A stretch of 54,592 bases of DNA. Source: Acidimicrobiia bacterium. Its GTDB lineage: Bacteria; Actinomycetota; Acidimicrobiia; IMCC26256; JAMXLJ01. The stretch lies in contig DASRES010000005.1 of the NCBI GenBank assembly GCA_035651955.1, forward strand, positions 1 to 54,592. Reading direction: 5' to 3'. This document shows, piece after piece, positions 1 through 8,286 of this stretch. A program made the translations under genes and the position numbers. The notes below the pieces were generated by a model. That model saw only the letters and a list, made by a program, of their open reading frames with translations. It had not been told where the DNA came from and made no database searches. The number at the start of each line of letters is the position of its first letter. Position 1 is the first letter of the stretch.

Positions 1-737
1 CGCGCTTCTCGCTCGAGCACGATCTCGCAGTGGGCGGCGAGATCAGGATCGGTGCTCAGTCGGTGGAGACGCTGTGCCCAAGGCTCAGGACGATCCGCGG
101 TCCAGACGGCGAGCGCGCGCCGAAGCTGCGCCGCCGGGACCTCGTCTCCGGGGTCCAGGCCGATGCGGCGGAAGAACGCGTCGAGATGTCGCAGGTCCGC
201 CATCTTGAACAGCGCGTGCTGCACCGCAAGGCCGACGTATCGGTGGTGTCCCGGGTCGCGAACCTCGATGGAACCTCGTCGCCCGTTCAGCTCGACGTTC
301 GCCCATGCAGAAAGGTCCCGCCACAGCCACTCGATGTGGTCTGTGAACGAACCAGGAGGGCCCTCGTCCCGATCGTCATGATCGATGAGGCGCCGGAGGG
401 GGACGTAGTAGTTGTGCGCTGCAAATCTTGCGTGCTCTCCCATGCGGAAGGCAGCGAGCACCGTCAACGCCAGGAATGGGATTGCCGGGTGATCGCCACC
501 ACGGTCGTGCTTCCAGCGTCGAACGCGGCTGCTCACGCGCTCGACCGCCCAGGCGGAACCGATGACAGACCGAACGGCAAGCGCAAGCGATGCGACCGCC
601 TCGGTCTCCTCGAAGCCCGATGCCTCGGCGAGCGCAGCGTCGTCGACTGCGAAGAGGATCTCCTCGCCATCGTGTGCCGAGTCGAAGAAGAAGCGCCCGA
701 GTCGCTCGGTCCACTGCTCGTAGGAGAGATCGCTCAT
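1..737 (-). CDS. Partial protein of unknown function, C-terminus beyond the window edge
   Basis: I translated this frame by hand: it is open from an ATG at 737 to the left edge (245 codons, no stop). The protein starts MSDLSYEQWTERLGRFFF and has an aromatic, His-rich middle (HPAIPFLALTVLAAF, then HNYYVPLRRLI) and a Trp-rich stretch (IEWLWRDLSAW). I do not recognise the family. Codons such as AGA, TTT, GCA and CTT are commoner than in the housekeeping genes of this window, so third-position GC is lower, as in recently acquired DNA. The ATG overlaps the TGA of a broken upstream frame (ATGA). It lies about 360 nt from tRNA-Lys and is read away from it, a usual arrangement for an island gene. A defence or mobile-island role is only a guess. 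Confidence 0.7.
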   Translation of the reverse strand, partial: MSDLSYEQWTERLGRFFFDSAHDGEEILFAVDDAALAEASGFEETEAVASLALAVRSVIGSAWAVERVSSRVRRWKHDRGGDHPAIPFLALTVLAAFRMGEHARFAAHNYYVPLRRLIDHDDRDEGPPGSFTDHIEWLWRDLSAWANVELNGRRGSIEVRDPGHHRYVGLAVQHALFKMADLRHLDAFFRRIGLDPGDEVPAAQLRRALAVWTADRPEPWAQRLHRLSTDPDLAAHCEIVLEREA

Positions 738-928
738 GGAAGGCGTCCTCGCCGAAGATCGCCACCCGCCCAGTCGAGTTCGAATCGCGCGCCAACCATC
801 TCCCGAACTCGCTCGTCGCCGCGGCATGCCGAGCGCCAGCGCTCGCCCTCGTCGCCTCGGAGCTCGTCAGCTCCCAGAAAGGTATCGGCGCGGCAGCTGT
901 GACCTGAACCACGAAGCTGAGCGCCAGG
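734..928 (-). pseudogene. Possible gene remnant upstream of the partial left-end gene
   Basis: The minus-strand frame between a TGA at 929-931 and a TGA at 734-736 reads like the C-terminal end of a real protein (GDEGERWRSACRGDERVREM, then FELDWAGGD), with the G-at-first-codon-position bias of coding DNA. Its stop overlaps the next ATG (ATGA), as in translational coupling. The only ATG inside gives about 21 codons, so the 5' part looks lost or frameshifted. The same frame continues past the TGA at 929-931 for about 28 more codons to a GTG. A second minus frame is also open here, so the coding call is weak. Confidence 0.3.
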
Positions 929-1045
929 TCAGGGCACACGAAGACCGAGGCGGCTGGCGCCGCAGTGCCTCGCGGCGACGTCGTGCGCCAGGTCGATAGC
1001 CTCGGCGGCAGATCTCCGCACCGTCCGTGCCGTGCGGGTACCCGC

Positions 1046-1092
1046 GACTTTCACCGACACTTTCGCGGGACTTTTCACGGACACAATCGCGG
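1046..1092. repeat. Two imperfect tandem copies, 23-24 bp, beside tRNA-Lys
   Basis: Copy 1 (1046-1068) and copy 2 (1069-1092) share GACTTTYCAC-GACAC and end TCGCGG. They lie 7 nt upstream of the tRNA gene. They could be integrase arm-type sites, the end of a lost mobile element, or part of the tRNA promoter region; nothing here decides between these. Confidence 0.5.
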
Positions 1093-1099
1093 AAGTCCC

Positions 1100-1172
1100 G
1101 GGTCGCTAGCTCAACTGGCAGAGCGTCGGGCTTTTAACCCGCAGGTTCAGGGTTCGAGTCCCTGGCGACCCA
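1100..1172 (+). tRNA. tRNA-Lys (anticodon UUU)
   Basis: A full cloverleaf can be drawn. Acceptor arms are GGGTCGC (1100-1106) and GCGACCC (1165-1171) with discriminator A1172. The D arm is GCTC/GAGC (1109-1124). The anticodon loop CTTTTAA (1131-1137) has anticodon TTT at 1133-1135. The T arm is CAGGG-TTCGAGT-CCCTG. A CCA follows at 1173-1175, so the 3' end appears genome-encoded. tRNA-Lys genes are known integration targets, which matters given the unusual sequence to the left. Confidence 0.95.
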
Positions 1173-1458
1173 CCACACGCGTGCACACAGAGCCCGCACG
1201 CGGCGCTCCGTCGAGGCAAGCGCCTTCGATCCCGGAAGAGCCGCGCGGGCCGGTCGTCGGCTTCGTCCGCGCTGGGTGACGACACCGGTCCTCGACGGTC
1301 CGATGATGCGCCTGCGGCCGTGTGTTCAGTGCGCTTCACCGAAGGGCGGCGAGATGGTGACCGAGATCGCCGGGACGTGACCTTTCGAAGGGTCGAAACG
1401 TTCCGGGTGGCGTAACAATGGGGCGAGTCCCGATGTCGTCTGCGATGGAGGGAACGCC

Positions 1459-1665
1459 ATGGTCCGAGTAGGTGACCGGATCAGGGTCGAGAGCCGCCAC
1501 GTGGGGCAGGGAGCGCGCGAGGGCGTCGTGGTCGAGACGCACGACCCGCTGATCAAGGTCCACTGGATGACCGGCGAGGAGACCGAGTTCGTGCCGTCGG
1601 CCGGCTCGATGACCGTCGTGTCGTCGCCGAACCCCCCGACCCGCGAGATGCGACGCCCGTCGTAA
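1459..1665 (+). CDS. DUF1918 domain small protein
   Basis: This 68-residue protein matches the compact beta-barrel DUF1918 pattern common in actinobacteria: VGDRIRVESRHVGQGAREG near the N-terminus, then a VHWMTGEETEFVPSAG segment. The family's function is unknown; an SH3-like or nucleic-acid-binding role is sometimes suggested. A GGAGG ribosome site lies about 6 nt before the ATG. The 283 nt between the tRNA and this gene hold no other gene that I can support and probably carry its promoter. Monocistronic; the next gene converges on it. Confidence 0.85.
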   Translation: MVRVGDRIRVESRHVGQGAREGVVVETHDPLIKVHWMTGEETEFVPSAGSMTVVSSPNPPTREMRRPS

Positions 1666-1722
1666 CGCAGACACTGCCTCGGTAGCCACGGACGCGCGCG
1701 AGCGTGAGCCCGGGCGCGCTGG

Positions 1723-3372
1723 TCACGCGCGCTCGACGGGCAGCACGATCACCGACGGGTGCTCCGGATCGTGGTGCACCGCCTGGTGCGCGACGCGCAT
1801 CCGCGTCGCGGTGGCGAGCGGCTCTCCGGTGCCGAGGTTGCGTGCGAACCGGGGATGCGCGCCGCTCGACACCTGGAGCCGGATCCGGTGACCGGCACGG
1901 AACGCGTGCGCGGTCGGCCAGAGGTCGACGCGCACCGCCCACGGGCCGCTTGCCGGTCGCGGCCAGTGCTCCGGCGAGACGCGCGCGATGCCGTCGCAGA
2001 CGTTGAACGAGCGGCCCTTCTCGTCGACGTCGCACAGCCGCACGAAGACGTCGAAGTGCTCCAGGTCCGACGACACGTGGATCGCCGCCACGATCTCGCC
2101 GATCACGGTGACGCCGCGCGTCAACACGTCGCTCGTGTACAGCAGGACGTCGCGCCGGCACTCGGTCGTGCGCTGATCTCGGCGCCCGCCCGAGCGGCGC
2201 ATCAACGTGCCACCGACGATCGGGGTCGGGTCGGCCGGGTCGTACGTGTACGTGTCGGGCGCGCTGTCGTCGGGCTCCCGCCGGTCGAGACGACCGTGCG
2301 CGTGGAGACACCAACGCTCTGGTTCGCACTCCGGTGGCGGCCAGGACACGAAGTCGCGCCAGCGGTTCGCGCCCATCACGTACAGCCGGACGGGCGTTGC
2401 GTCGGTCGATCCGCTCCCGGCGTCTCCGTCGCTGCGCACGTGGCGGTCGAGCCACTGCAGCGACTCGCGCAGCTGGACCTTGAACGCACCGGGCGCGATG
2501 TGCGTCCACGGACCGACGACGAGACGCGGGCGGTGTCCCGCGTCGACCAGCGTGTGATGGTCGGTGATCGTGTCCGGCAGGAAGATGTCGTACCAGCCAC
2601 CGGTCTGGAGGACGGGCGCCTCCACATGCGCGACCCGCGACGAGTGGTCGGCGCGATCCCAGAACGGATCGTCACACGACGCGTGGTCGACGACGTCGCG
2701 CCAGAACGGCAGGCGTCGCCCGACCACCAACGTGTCGAGCTCCGCGACCGGCAGGTGGTCGATCACCCGGTCGATGCGCCGCACCCGACGCTCCAGGATG
2801 ACGTCGGCGAACCCGAACCGGGTGTGCTCCTGCTCGCTCACCATCGTCGTCCAGTCGAGCGCGTCGTGGAGCGAGAACGTCCCGCCCCGGTACCAGTGCC
2901 GCGCGAGGTTCGAGTACGTGATGTGCGTGCAGAGGGCGCGCAGCGGTGGTTCAGCCGCGTCGCCGACGGCCCACTGAACCGCACCGAGGTAGCTCGGTCC
3001 GTTCATCGCGAGGCGGCCGTCGAACCACGGCTGCGCCCCGATCCACCGAATGGTCGCGAGGCCGTCGGCGCGCTCGTTGAAGTTCGGCTCGAACGATCCT
3101 CCCGAGCCGTACGTGCCCCGGCAGCTCTGCAGCACGACCCGGTAGCCGCGCTCGGCGAACGCGCGCCCGAGGAACAGGCCGATCGGGCCGGCACGTCCGT
3201 ACGGGGTGCGCACCAGGACGGTGGGATGCGATCCGGATCCGGCCGGCGTGTAGACGTCCGCGAGGAGCGTGCAGCCGTCGTCCATCGGTATCGGCACGCC
3301 GCGCTCGACCGTGACTCGCGTGTCGCTCGCGCGCGGCAGTGACATGACGCGCGCGAGCAATCTGCTCATCAC
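1723..3372 (-). CDS. CocE/NonD family hydrolase (X-Pro dipeptidyl-peptidase S15-like)
   Basis: A cytoplasmic alpha/beta hydrolase of 549 residues, the usual length for this family, which hydrolyses esters or amides such as glutaryl-7-ACA or cocaine-type substrates. The nucleophile is Ser127 in GPSYLG. Asp in GGWYDIFLPD and His in VVGPWTH fit the triad. The C-terminal half (from about residue 340) is the jelly-roll X-Pro C-terminal domain, seen in segments such as VTVIGEIVAAIHVSSD and GHRIRLQVSSGAHPRF. The start is GTG 3372 or the adjacent ATG 3369. No operon partner; substrate unknown. Confidence 0.88.
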   Translation of the reverse strand: MMSRLLARVMSLPRASDTRVTVERGVPIPMDDGCTLLADVYTPAGSGSHPTVLVRTPYGRAGPIGLFLGRAFAERGYRVVLQSCRGTYGSGGSFEPNFNERADGLATIRWIGAQPWFDGRLAMNGPSYLGAVQWAVGDAAEPPLRALCTHITYSNLARHWYRGGTFSLHDALDWTTMVSEQEHTRFGFADVILERRVRRIDRVIDHLPVAELDTLVVGRRLPFWRDVVDHASCDDPFWDRADHSSRVAHVEAPVLQTGGWYDIFLPDTITDHHTLVDAGHRPRLVVGPWTHIAPGAFKVQLRESLQWLDRHVRSDGDAGSGSTDATPVRLYVMGANRWRDFVSWPPPECEPERWCLHAHGRLDRREPDDSAPDTYTYDPADPTPIVGGTLMRRSGGRRDQRTTECRRDVLLYTSDVLTRGVTVIGEIVAAIHVSSDLEHFDVFVRLCDVDEKGRSFNVCDGIARVSPEHWPRPASGPWAVRVDLWPTAHAFRAGHRIRLQVSSGAHPRFARNLGTGEPLATATRMRVAHQAVHHDPEHPSVIVLPVERA

Positions 3373-3426
3373 GGCGACGTACCGTACCGACCTGCGTGGC
3401 GCGCCGCCCTGTGCACCTCGCGTCGG

Positions 3427-3912
3427 CTAGCCGCTCGCGAGCATGATCGTTCCGTGCGCGACCAACCGCACGGTGCGGATCGCGGGGTCGAGCGTCTGCG
3501 TCGTGGTCGAGCTCACCGTCGACGAGCCCGTCGCACCGGCGAACTCACCGGTTCCGCTCGTGATCGTGTTCTGGACGGTGGACGTGTTCGTCCCGGTGTC
3601 GGTGCCCGCGCCCTGCTGGGTCAGCGTCCCGCCCTTGTACACGGTCACGGTGGTGACGGTGAACGAGGTCGGCCCGGTCTGGGTCCCTTCACCGAGGAAC
3701 GTCCCGCGCCCGAAGAGGTTCGAGTGGACGGTCCCGCCGACGATGAACGTGGACCCGCCGAGCTGCGGGATCCAGTCCGTCCCCGAGCCGACCGCGGTGG
3801 TGTTCCGTGCTCCCGTCTGACTCGGGCTCGAGCCGGACGCGACGGGGCTGGCGAAGAACGTGACGAGCGCTGCGACGACGACGACGCAGAGAACCGCGGC
3901 GAGCTTGCGCAT
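3427..3912 (-). CDS. Secreted beta-rich hypothetical protein
   Basis: I start this at ATG 3912 rather than an in-frame start 33 nt upstream, because GGGAGG lies about 8 nt before it. The 161-residue product begins with a Sec signal peptide (MRKLAAVLCVVVVAALVTFF, cleavage near ASPVASG). The mature part is Gly/Thr/Ser-rich with alternating hydrophobic strands (STFIVGGTVHSNLFGRGTF, TSFTVTTVTVYKGGTL), like small secreted beta-barrel proteins of actinobacteria related to allene-oxide-cyclase-type barrels. Function unknown. No cysteines remain after the signal peptide. It stands alone, downstream of the lipoprotein gene on the same strand. Confidence 0.72.
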   Translation of the reverse strand: MRKLAAVLCVVVVAALVTFFASPVASGSSPSQTGARNTTAVGSGTDWIPQLGGSTFIVGGTVHSNLFGRGTFLGEGTQTGPTSFTVTTVTVYKGGTLTQQGAGTDTGTNTSTVQNTITSGTGEFAGATGSSTVSSTTTQTLDPAIRTVRLVAHGTIMLASG

Positions 3913-4177
3913 CTGACGACCTCCCGTTGTCGAGACCTTCGCCACGAATCGCGTCGTGGGATTCGGTCAACCGGTTCGGCGGTCGCCCCGCCGCGTGCGT
4001 GCGGCCGAGGAGCCGGGAGATCGAGTGGGTGTGCGGTGTCGGAGTCGGTGGCCTCGGGTGTCCCGCGAGGCGCTCGCGGCAGCGTCGACCCTACGCCTGC
4101 TCGCGGTGGCGTCAAGCCGTCGGCTACGCCGACGGCAGGCCGGTCAGGTCAACCGCGCATCGTCACGAGCTGTGCGC

Positions 4178-4729
4178 CTACCGACCGGCCATCGCGGTGC
4201 CGAGCGGCGAGACGACGTGCCAGCCCGGGATGCTGACGCCGTTCGTGTCGCCGGGCGCCGTGTCGCCCGAGAAGTAGTAGAGCAGGTGGCCGTTGTAGGT
4301 GACCTGCCCGCTCGACGCCTTGCCCGCCTTCGACGCGTCGAGGCCCGCGGCGACGGTCGGCGTGCCCGACGACGTGAGCGGCGGCCACGCCTTCGCGCAT
4401 GCACCCGTGCACGCGGACGTCGTGCCCTGGTCCCGGTCGAACACGTACAGGCTGTGACCGTCCGGACCGACGAGCACGAGGCCGCCGTTGTTCGGCAGCT
4501 TCACGAACGAGATCGTCGTGGCGAAGTGGCTGCCGGGAGGCGGCGCCGACGCGAGCGGGTTCCCGGACGCGCTCGTCGCGGAGGCCGCCGGGGCCGCGGT
4601 CGACGCGGAGGTGCTCGAGGAGCTCGACGTCGACCTCGACTTCGACGACTTCCCGGAGCTCGACCCGCAGGCGGCGAGCACGACGGCGAGGACTGCGGCG
4701 GCCAGGACGGTACGCGACGTGGTTCTCAT
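4178..4729 (-). CDS. Lipoprotein with Yx(FWY)xxD repeats (COG4315-like)
   Basis: The 183-residue product starts at ATG 4729, which has an AGGAGG site. A lipobox (VLAAC, Cys21) makes it membrane-anchored outside the cell. A Ser/Lys/Ala linker follows, then two repeats of the secreted domain: GHSLYVFDRDQGTTSACTGA with CxxxC and AWPPL, then GHLLYYFSGDTAPGDTNG ending GWHVVSP. Proteins of this family are often found in actinobacteria; their role (redox, adhesion or binding) is unsettled. A second member lies at 13849-14418. Confidence 0.85.
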   Translation of the reverse strand: MRTTSRTVLAAAVLAVVLAACGSSSGKSSKSRSTSSSSSTSASTAAPAASATSASGNPLASAPPPGSHFATTISFVKLPNNGGLVLVGPDGHSLYVFDRDQGTTSACTGACAKAWPPLTSSGTPTVAAGLDASKAGKASSGQVTYNGHLLYYFSGDTAPGDTNGVSIPGWHVVSPLGTAMAGR

Positions 4730-4878
4730 GGACGCGCCTCCTTCGGTGTCGCCGGGGCATACGTACACGACGCTCCTCGGGATTGCGTGATCATGACGCA
4801 CACGCTCGCTCCGGGGCGCTGAAGGGACGATGAGCGGCGCGTGCGCCACGGTCGCCTGCCGATCCGCGAACATGTCAC

Positions 4879-5604
4879 GTGCCCGAGCCCGACCAGCCGC
4901 ACGACGGGAGTGAGCACACGCGCGCCGTGTTCAGCGCGATCTACGAGACCGACCATTGGAAGGGCGGCTCGGGCGAGGGGTCGCCGCCCGACGCGACGGC
5001 GCCGTACCGCGAGTTCGTCCAGCGGCTGCTCACGGCGCGGGACGTGCGGACGGTCGTCGACGTCGGTTGCGGTGACTGGCAGTCGTCGCGCCTGATCGAC
5101 TGGCGGGGCGTCCGCTACACGGGTGTCGACGTCGTCCCCGAGGTGGTCGACGCCGACCGTGAGCGCTTCGGTGGGCCGGACGTGGCGTTCGCGTGCGCCG
5201 ACGTCGCGACCGAGCCTGCGCCGCGCGCGGATCTCCTGCTGTGCAAGGACGTCCTCCAGCACTGGCCGAACGCGGTCATCCGGCGTTTCGTCGCCCGTGA
5301 ACGACGCCGGCACCGCTACCTCGTGCTGACGAACGACGTGTGGAGCGTCCACTGGCCCGACGACGAACGGAACGCGGACGTGCCGATGGGGCACTGGCGC
5401 ACGATCGACCTCGAGCAGCCGCCGTTCGCGATCCGTGCGGACGTCCGTCTCGACTTTCTCGTCGGGACCGAGTGGCGGAAGCGCGTCCTCGTCGTGACGA
5501 ATCCGCTCCATCGCCTCCGTGCGTCGCTGACGCGCGGCTCCGCCCTCGCGATCGCGCGCGAGTCCGTCAGCCCATCGTCTTCGCGCCGTCGAGCGACTCC
5601 CTGA
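4879..5604 (+). CDS. SAM-dependent class I methyltransferase
   Basis: A 241-residue protein with the Rossmann SAM motif I (VVDVGCGDWQSS, about residues 59-70), motif II acidic end YTGVDVVPEVVDAD, and a post-motif segment LLLCKDVLQHWPN. The opening (AIYETDHWKGGSGEGSPP) resembles a family of methyltransferases acting on sugars or small molecules; the substrate is not evident. The GTG start at 4879 lacks a strong ribosome site. Its 3' end overlaps the convergent DinB gene by 38 nt, so the last dozen residues (Ser/Arg-rich) may be poorly conserved. Confidence 0.8.
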   Translation: MPEPDQPHDGSEHTRAVFSAIYETDHWKGGSGEGSPPDATAPYREFVQRLLTARDVRTVVDVGCGDWQSSRLIDWRGVRYTGVDVVPEVVDADRERFGGPDVAFACADVATEPAPRADLLLCKDVLQHWPNAVIRRFVARERRRHRYLVLTNDVWSVHWPDDERNADVPMGHWRTIDLEQPPFAIRADVRLDFLVGTEWRKRVLVVTNPLHRLRASLTRGSALAIARESVSPSSSRRRATP

Positions 5605-6088
5605 TGATGTCGGCGTGACCGGCGTGCTGCGCGGTCTCCGCCACGATGTGGACGATCGCGCGCCGAGCCGTCCGGCGCGCGCCCGGTGGGAACCACGGCG
5701 CCTCGGGCAGCGGGTGCGACACGTCGAGTGACGGCAGCGTCCGGACCACCTGTTCCGTCTGCCGCCCGACCTCTCGATACGCGTCGACCAGGCCGGCGAT
5801 CGTCTCGCCGTCCTCCATCCGGAAGCTCGCGGCGTGCGCGGCGAACGCCTCGGGAGTCATGCCACCGATCGCGTCCGGGCCGCGCTCGATGAACTCCACC
5901 CACTGCCGCTCCACCTTCGCCACGTGCTTCACGAGCCCGCCGAGCGTCAGCTCGCTGACCGTCGTGCGCGTCCGGGCCTGGTCGTCGTCGATCCCCTCGA
6001 CCGTCCTCAGGAACAGGTCCCGGTGCGCCGTGAGCGCCTCGATCAGGTCGGCCCGCTCTTGCTCGATCCCGTCGGATTCGCTGGCCAT
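5567..6088 (-). CDS. DinB family protein (DUF664-like)
   Basis: 173 residues forming a four-helix-bundle DinB-like protein: an N-terminal ERADLIEALTAHRDLFLRTV helix, LGGLVKHVAKVERQWVEF (metal-ligand His region), and a C-terminal AIVHIVAETAQHAGHADIIR helix with the third His cluster. Members are metal-dependent thiol or damage-related proteins (mycothiol or bacillithiol transferase-like). The ATG at 6088 is divergent from the 6176 operon, with an 87-nt shared promoter region. Convergent overlap with the methyltransferase gene. Confidence 0.88.
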   Translation of the reverse strand: MASESDGIEQERADLIEALTAHRDLFLRTVEGIDDDQARTRTTVSELTLGGLVKHVAKVERQWVEFIERGPDAIGGMTPEAFAAHAASFRMEDGETIAGLVDAYREVGRQTEQVVRTLPSLDVSHPLPEAPWFPPGARRTARRAIVHIVAETAQHAGHADIIRESLDGAKTMG

Positions 6089-6175
6089 GGTCCTCCTCGG
6101 CCGTCGCAGTCGTGCTTGCCTCGCCGCCGGCGGGCTATTACAGCAGTGCTGCAGACACCGCCGAAGGGGAGACGG

Positions 6176-7408
6176 ATGAGATCACTCGACGTCCGGACCC
6201 GGACCGCCGCCGACACCCGCGACGTCACGCCCGACGCGTTCTTCGACGACGAGCTGCCCGCGCTCGTCGACGCGCACGCGCACCTCGCCCTTCCCGGTGC
6301 ACACGAGCTCGGTGTCACGTCGTTCGCGATCGTCACGCCGTCGGGCGCATGGACGCTCGCGCTCGACGAGGCGCACGACACGATCCGCGTCACCCGGGGT
6401 GACACCGGCGACGCCGCCACCGAGCTCGACCACGACGAGGTCGCGCGGCTCGTCGACGACCGGCTCACGCCGATGACGCTGGTCGCGTCGGCGCGCGTCC
6501 GCATGCGGCGCGGGAGCCTCGAGCAGTTCCTCGACTGGTGGGTCGTGCTCCGTTCGCTGATCGACGGCCGGCCCGCGCACACGCGGGGCTCGGTGGAGCT
6601 GCGCGACCGCGACGGATCGCCGCTCGACGTGACCCGGTCGTTCACGCCCGAGGACGACGACGACGCCATCGCGCACTTCCTCACCGAGACGGGCTTCCTG
6701 CATCTGGAGGGCTGGTTCGGCCTCGACGAGATGGAGGCGATCAGCCGCGACATGGACGCTGCCTTCGCGCACTACGCACCGGACGACGGCCGGTCGTGGT
6801 GGGCCGAGACCGCCGACGGCACGGCGCGCGCCGTGAGGTTGCAGCGCTTCGAGGAGCACAGCCCGACGTTCGCCGCGCTGATCCGCGACGACCGCTTCCT
6901 GCGCATCGGGCGTCTCACGGGCGACGCCTACGTGCCGCCTGCCGGCGGCGAGGCGCTCGAGAAGCCGATCGGCGTCGTGAAGGGCATCTCGGATCTGCCG
7001 TGGCACAAGGACTGCTCGCTCGGCATGCACTCGTACAACTGCTGCGGCCTGACCGTCGGCGTCTCCGTGACGGGGGCGGACGAGCAGAGCGGCGCGCTCG
7101 CTGTCGTGCCGGGGTCGCACCGCGCGCTCGTGCAGCCCTCCTTCTACCGTTCGCTGTGGGGGCTGCCGCCGCGCGACCTGCCGACGCGCACGGGTGACCT
7201 CACGGTCCACTGCTCGTGCACGATGCACATGAGCCACCCGCCCGTGACGAAGGAGCGGCGCGTGCTCTACACCGGGTTCTCGCTCGCGCCGCGCGGCGAC
7301 TCGCTCGCGGAGGACCGCGCCGTCGCGTCGGCCGTCCGCGAGAACGCCTACAAGAAGGTGTCCCAGGCACCCAGCCCCGTCGCGGCGGGGAGGAGTCCCG
7401 GAACGTGA
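6176..7408 (+). CDS. SCP2-like domain / phytanoyl-CoA dioxygenase (PhyH) fusion
   Basis: 410 residues; ATG at 6176 behind AAGGGGAG. Residues about 165-385 are a PhyH-type Fe(II)/2-oxoglutarate dioxygenase: facial triad H277-K-D279 (LPWHKDCS) and distal His345 (LTVHCSCTMHMSH), with Arg in RRVLYTGF likely binding oxoglutarate. Residues about 35-140 (TSFAIVTPSGAWTLALD, ELDHDEVARLVDDRLTPMTL, GSLEQFLDWWVVLRSLI) resemble an SCP2 sterol-carrier fold. The likely role is hydroxylation of a bulky acyl-CoA or acid presented by the SCP2-like part. First gene of a six-gene operon; the next gene overlaps by 4 nt. The SCP2 call is by pattern only. Confidence 0.82.
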   Translation: MRSLDVRTRTAADTRDVTPDAFFDDELPALVDAHAHLALPGAHELGVTSFAIVTPSGAWTLALDEAHDTIRVTRGDTGDAATELDHDEVARLVDDRLTPMTLVASARVRMRRGSLEQFLDWWVVLRSLIDGRPAHTRGSVELRDRDGSPLDVTRSFTPEDDDDAIAHFLTETGFLHLEGWFGLDEMEAISRDMDAAFAHYAPDDGRSWWAETADGTARAVRLQRFEEHSPTFAALIRDDRFLRIGRLTGDAYVPPAGGEALEKPIGVVKGISDLPWHKDCSLGMHSYNCCGLTVGVSVTGADEQSGALAVVPGSHRALVQPSFYRSLWGLPPRDLPTRTGDLTVHCSCTMHMSHPPVTKERRVLYTGFSLAPRGDSLAEDRAVASAVRENAYKKVSQAPSPVAAGRSPGT

Positions 7409-8286
7409 CGGAGCACGTCGCGATCCGCGACTGCGGCCCCCGTGACGGGCTGCAGCCGCTCGACCCGCTCGCACCGTCCGAACGGGCCGCGCTCGTGCAC
7501 GACCTCTTCGCCACCGGACTCGCGGACGTCGAGATCGCCGCGTTCGTGTCGCCGAAGGCGGTCCCCGCGATGGCCGGTGCCGCGGAGGTCGTCGCGTTGG
7601 TTGACCCGCCGCCGGGCGCGCGCTGCTGGGCGCTGGTGCCGAACGAGCGGGGCGCGCAACTCGCGCTCGACGCGGGCGTCACGCACCTCACGGTGACCGC
7701 GTCGGCATCCGAGGAGTACAGCCGGCGCAACGTCCGCATGTCCGTCGACGAGTCGATCGCGCAGGCGGGGAAGATCCGCGCGCTCGCGCGCGACGCGATC
7801 GTCGACGCCGTCGTCTCGTACTCGTTCGGCTCACCGTTCGACGACGTCACGCCTCGCGTGGTCGAGGACGTGTGCACGCGCCTGCGCGACCACGGCGTCG
7901 ACCGGCTCACGCTCGCGGACACGAGCGGGGTCGCGACCCCGCGGCGCATCGAGGAGGTGCTCGGGTTCACGGGCACGGACGTCGGCTTGCACCTGCACGA
8001 CACGCGCGCGACCGCGTTGACGAACGCGTTCGCGGCGCTGAACCTCGGGATCCGTCGCTTCGACACGTCGCTCGGGGGGCTCGGCGGGTCACCGTTCGCG
8101 CCGGCCGCGGGCGGGAACCTCGCGACCGAGGACCTCGTCCTGCTGCTGGACGACCTCGGCGTCTCCACCGGCATCGACCTCGCCGCGCTGCTCGGGGCGA
8201 GCGAGCGGCTCGCCCGGCGGCTGGGCCGCGCGCTCCCGAGCCGCGTCGCGGCGGCGGGCGCGCTGCCCGCGTTCGGAGCGCGATGA
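7405..8286 (+). CDS. HMG-CoA lyase-like (DRE-TIM metallolyase) lacking the canonical Cys
   Basis: 293 residues; GTG start inside the preceding TGA (GTGA), with GGGGAGGAG upstream. A TIM-barrel lyase: opening RDCGPRDGLQ (substrate/metal loop), metal ligands HLHD (196-199), and the signature region GGLGGSPFAPAAGGNLATED. Classical HMG-CoA lyases have Cys in GG-C-P; here it is Ser229. A C-C bond cleavage on a related 3-hydroxyacyl-CoA is likely, but the true HMG-CoA reaction is uncertain. Translationally coupled to both neighbours; acetoacetyl-CoA synthetase follows, consistent with acetoacetate being a by-product. Confidence 0.85.
   Translation: MTEHVAIRDCGPRDGLQPLDPLAPSERAALVHDLFATGLADVEIAAFVSPKAVPAMAGAAEVVALVDPPPGARCWALVPNERGAQLALDAGVTHLTVTASASEEYSRRNVRMSVDESIAQAGKIRALARDAIVDAVVSYSFGSPFDDVTPRVVEDVCTRLRDHGVDRLTLADTSGVATPRRIEEVLGFTGTDVGLHLHDTRATALTNAFAALNLGIRRFDTSLGGLGGSPFAPAAGGNLATEDLVLLLDDLGVSTGIDLAALLGASERLARRLGRALPSRVAAAGALPAFGAR

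Noticed and set aside
30-902. Long plus-strand open frame at the left end
   Set aside because: It is antisense to a fully open minus-strand frame (1-737) with better coding character; the plus product is Arg/Pro/Ser-rich and has no recognisable motif.
1759-3342. 527-codon plus-strand frame opposite the CocE/NonD hydrolase
   Set aside because: Shadow of the hydrolase gene: Arg/Val/Asp-rich product with no motif, while the minus frame has a full catalytic triad.
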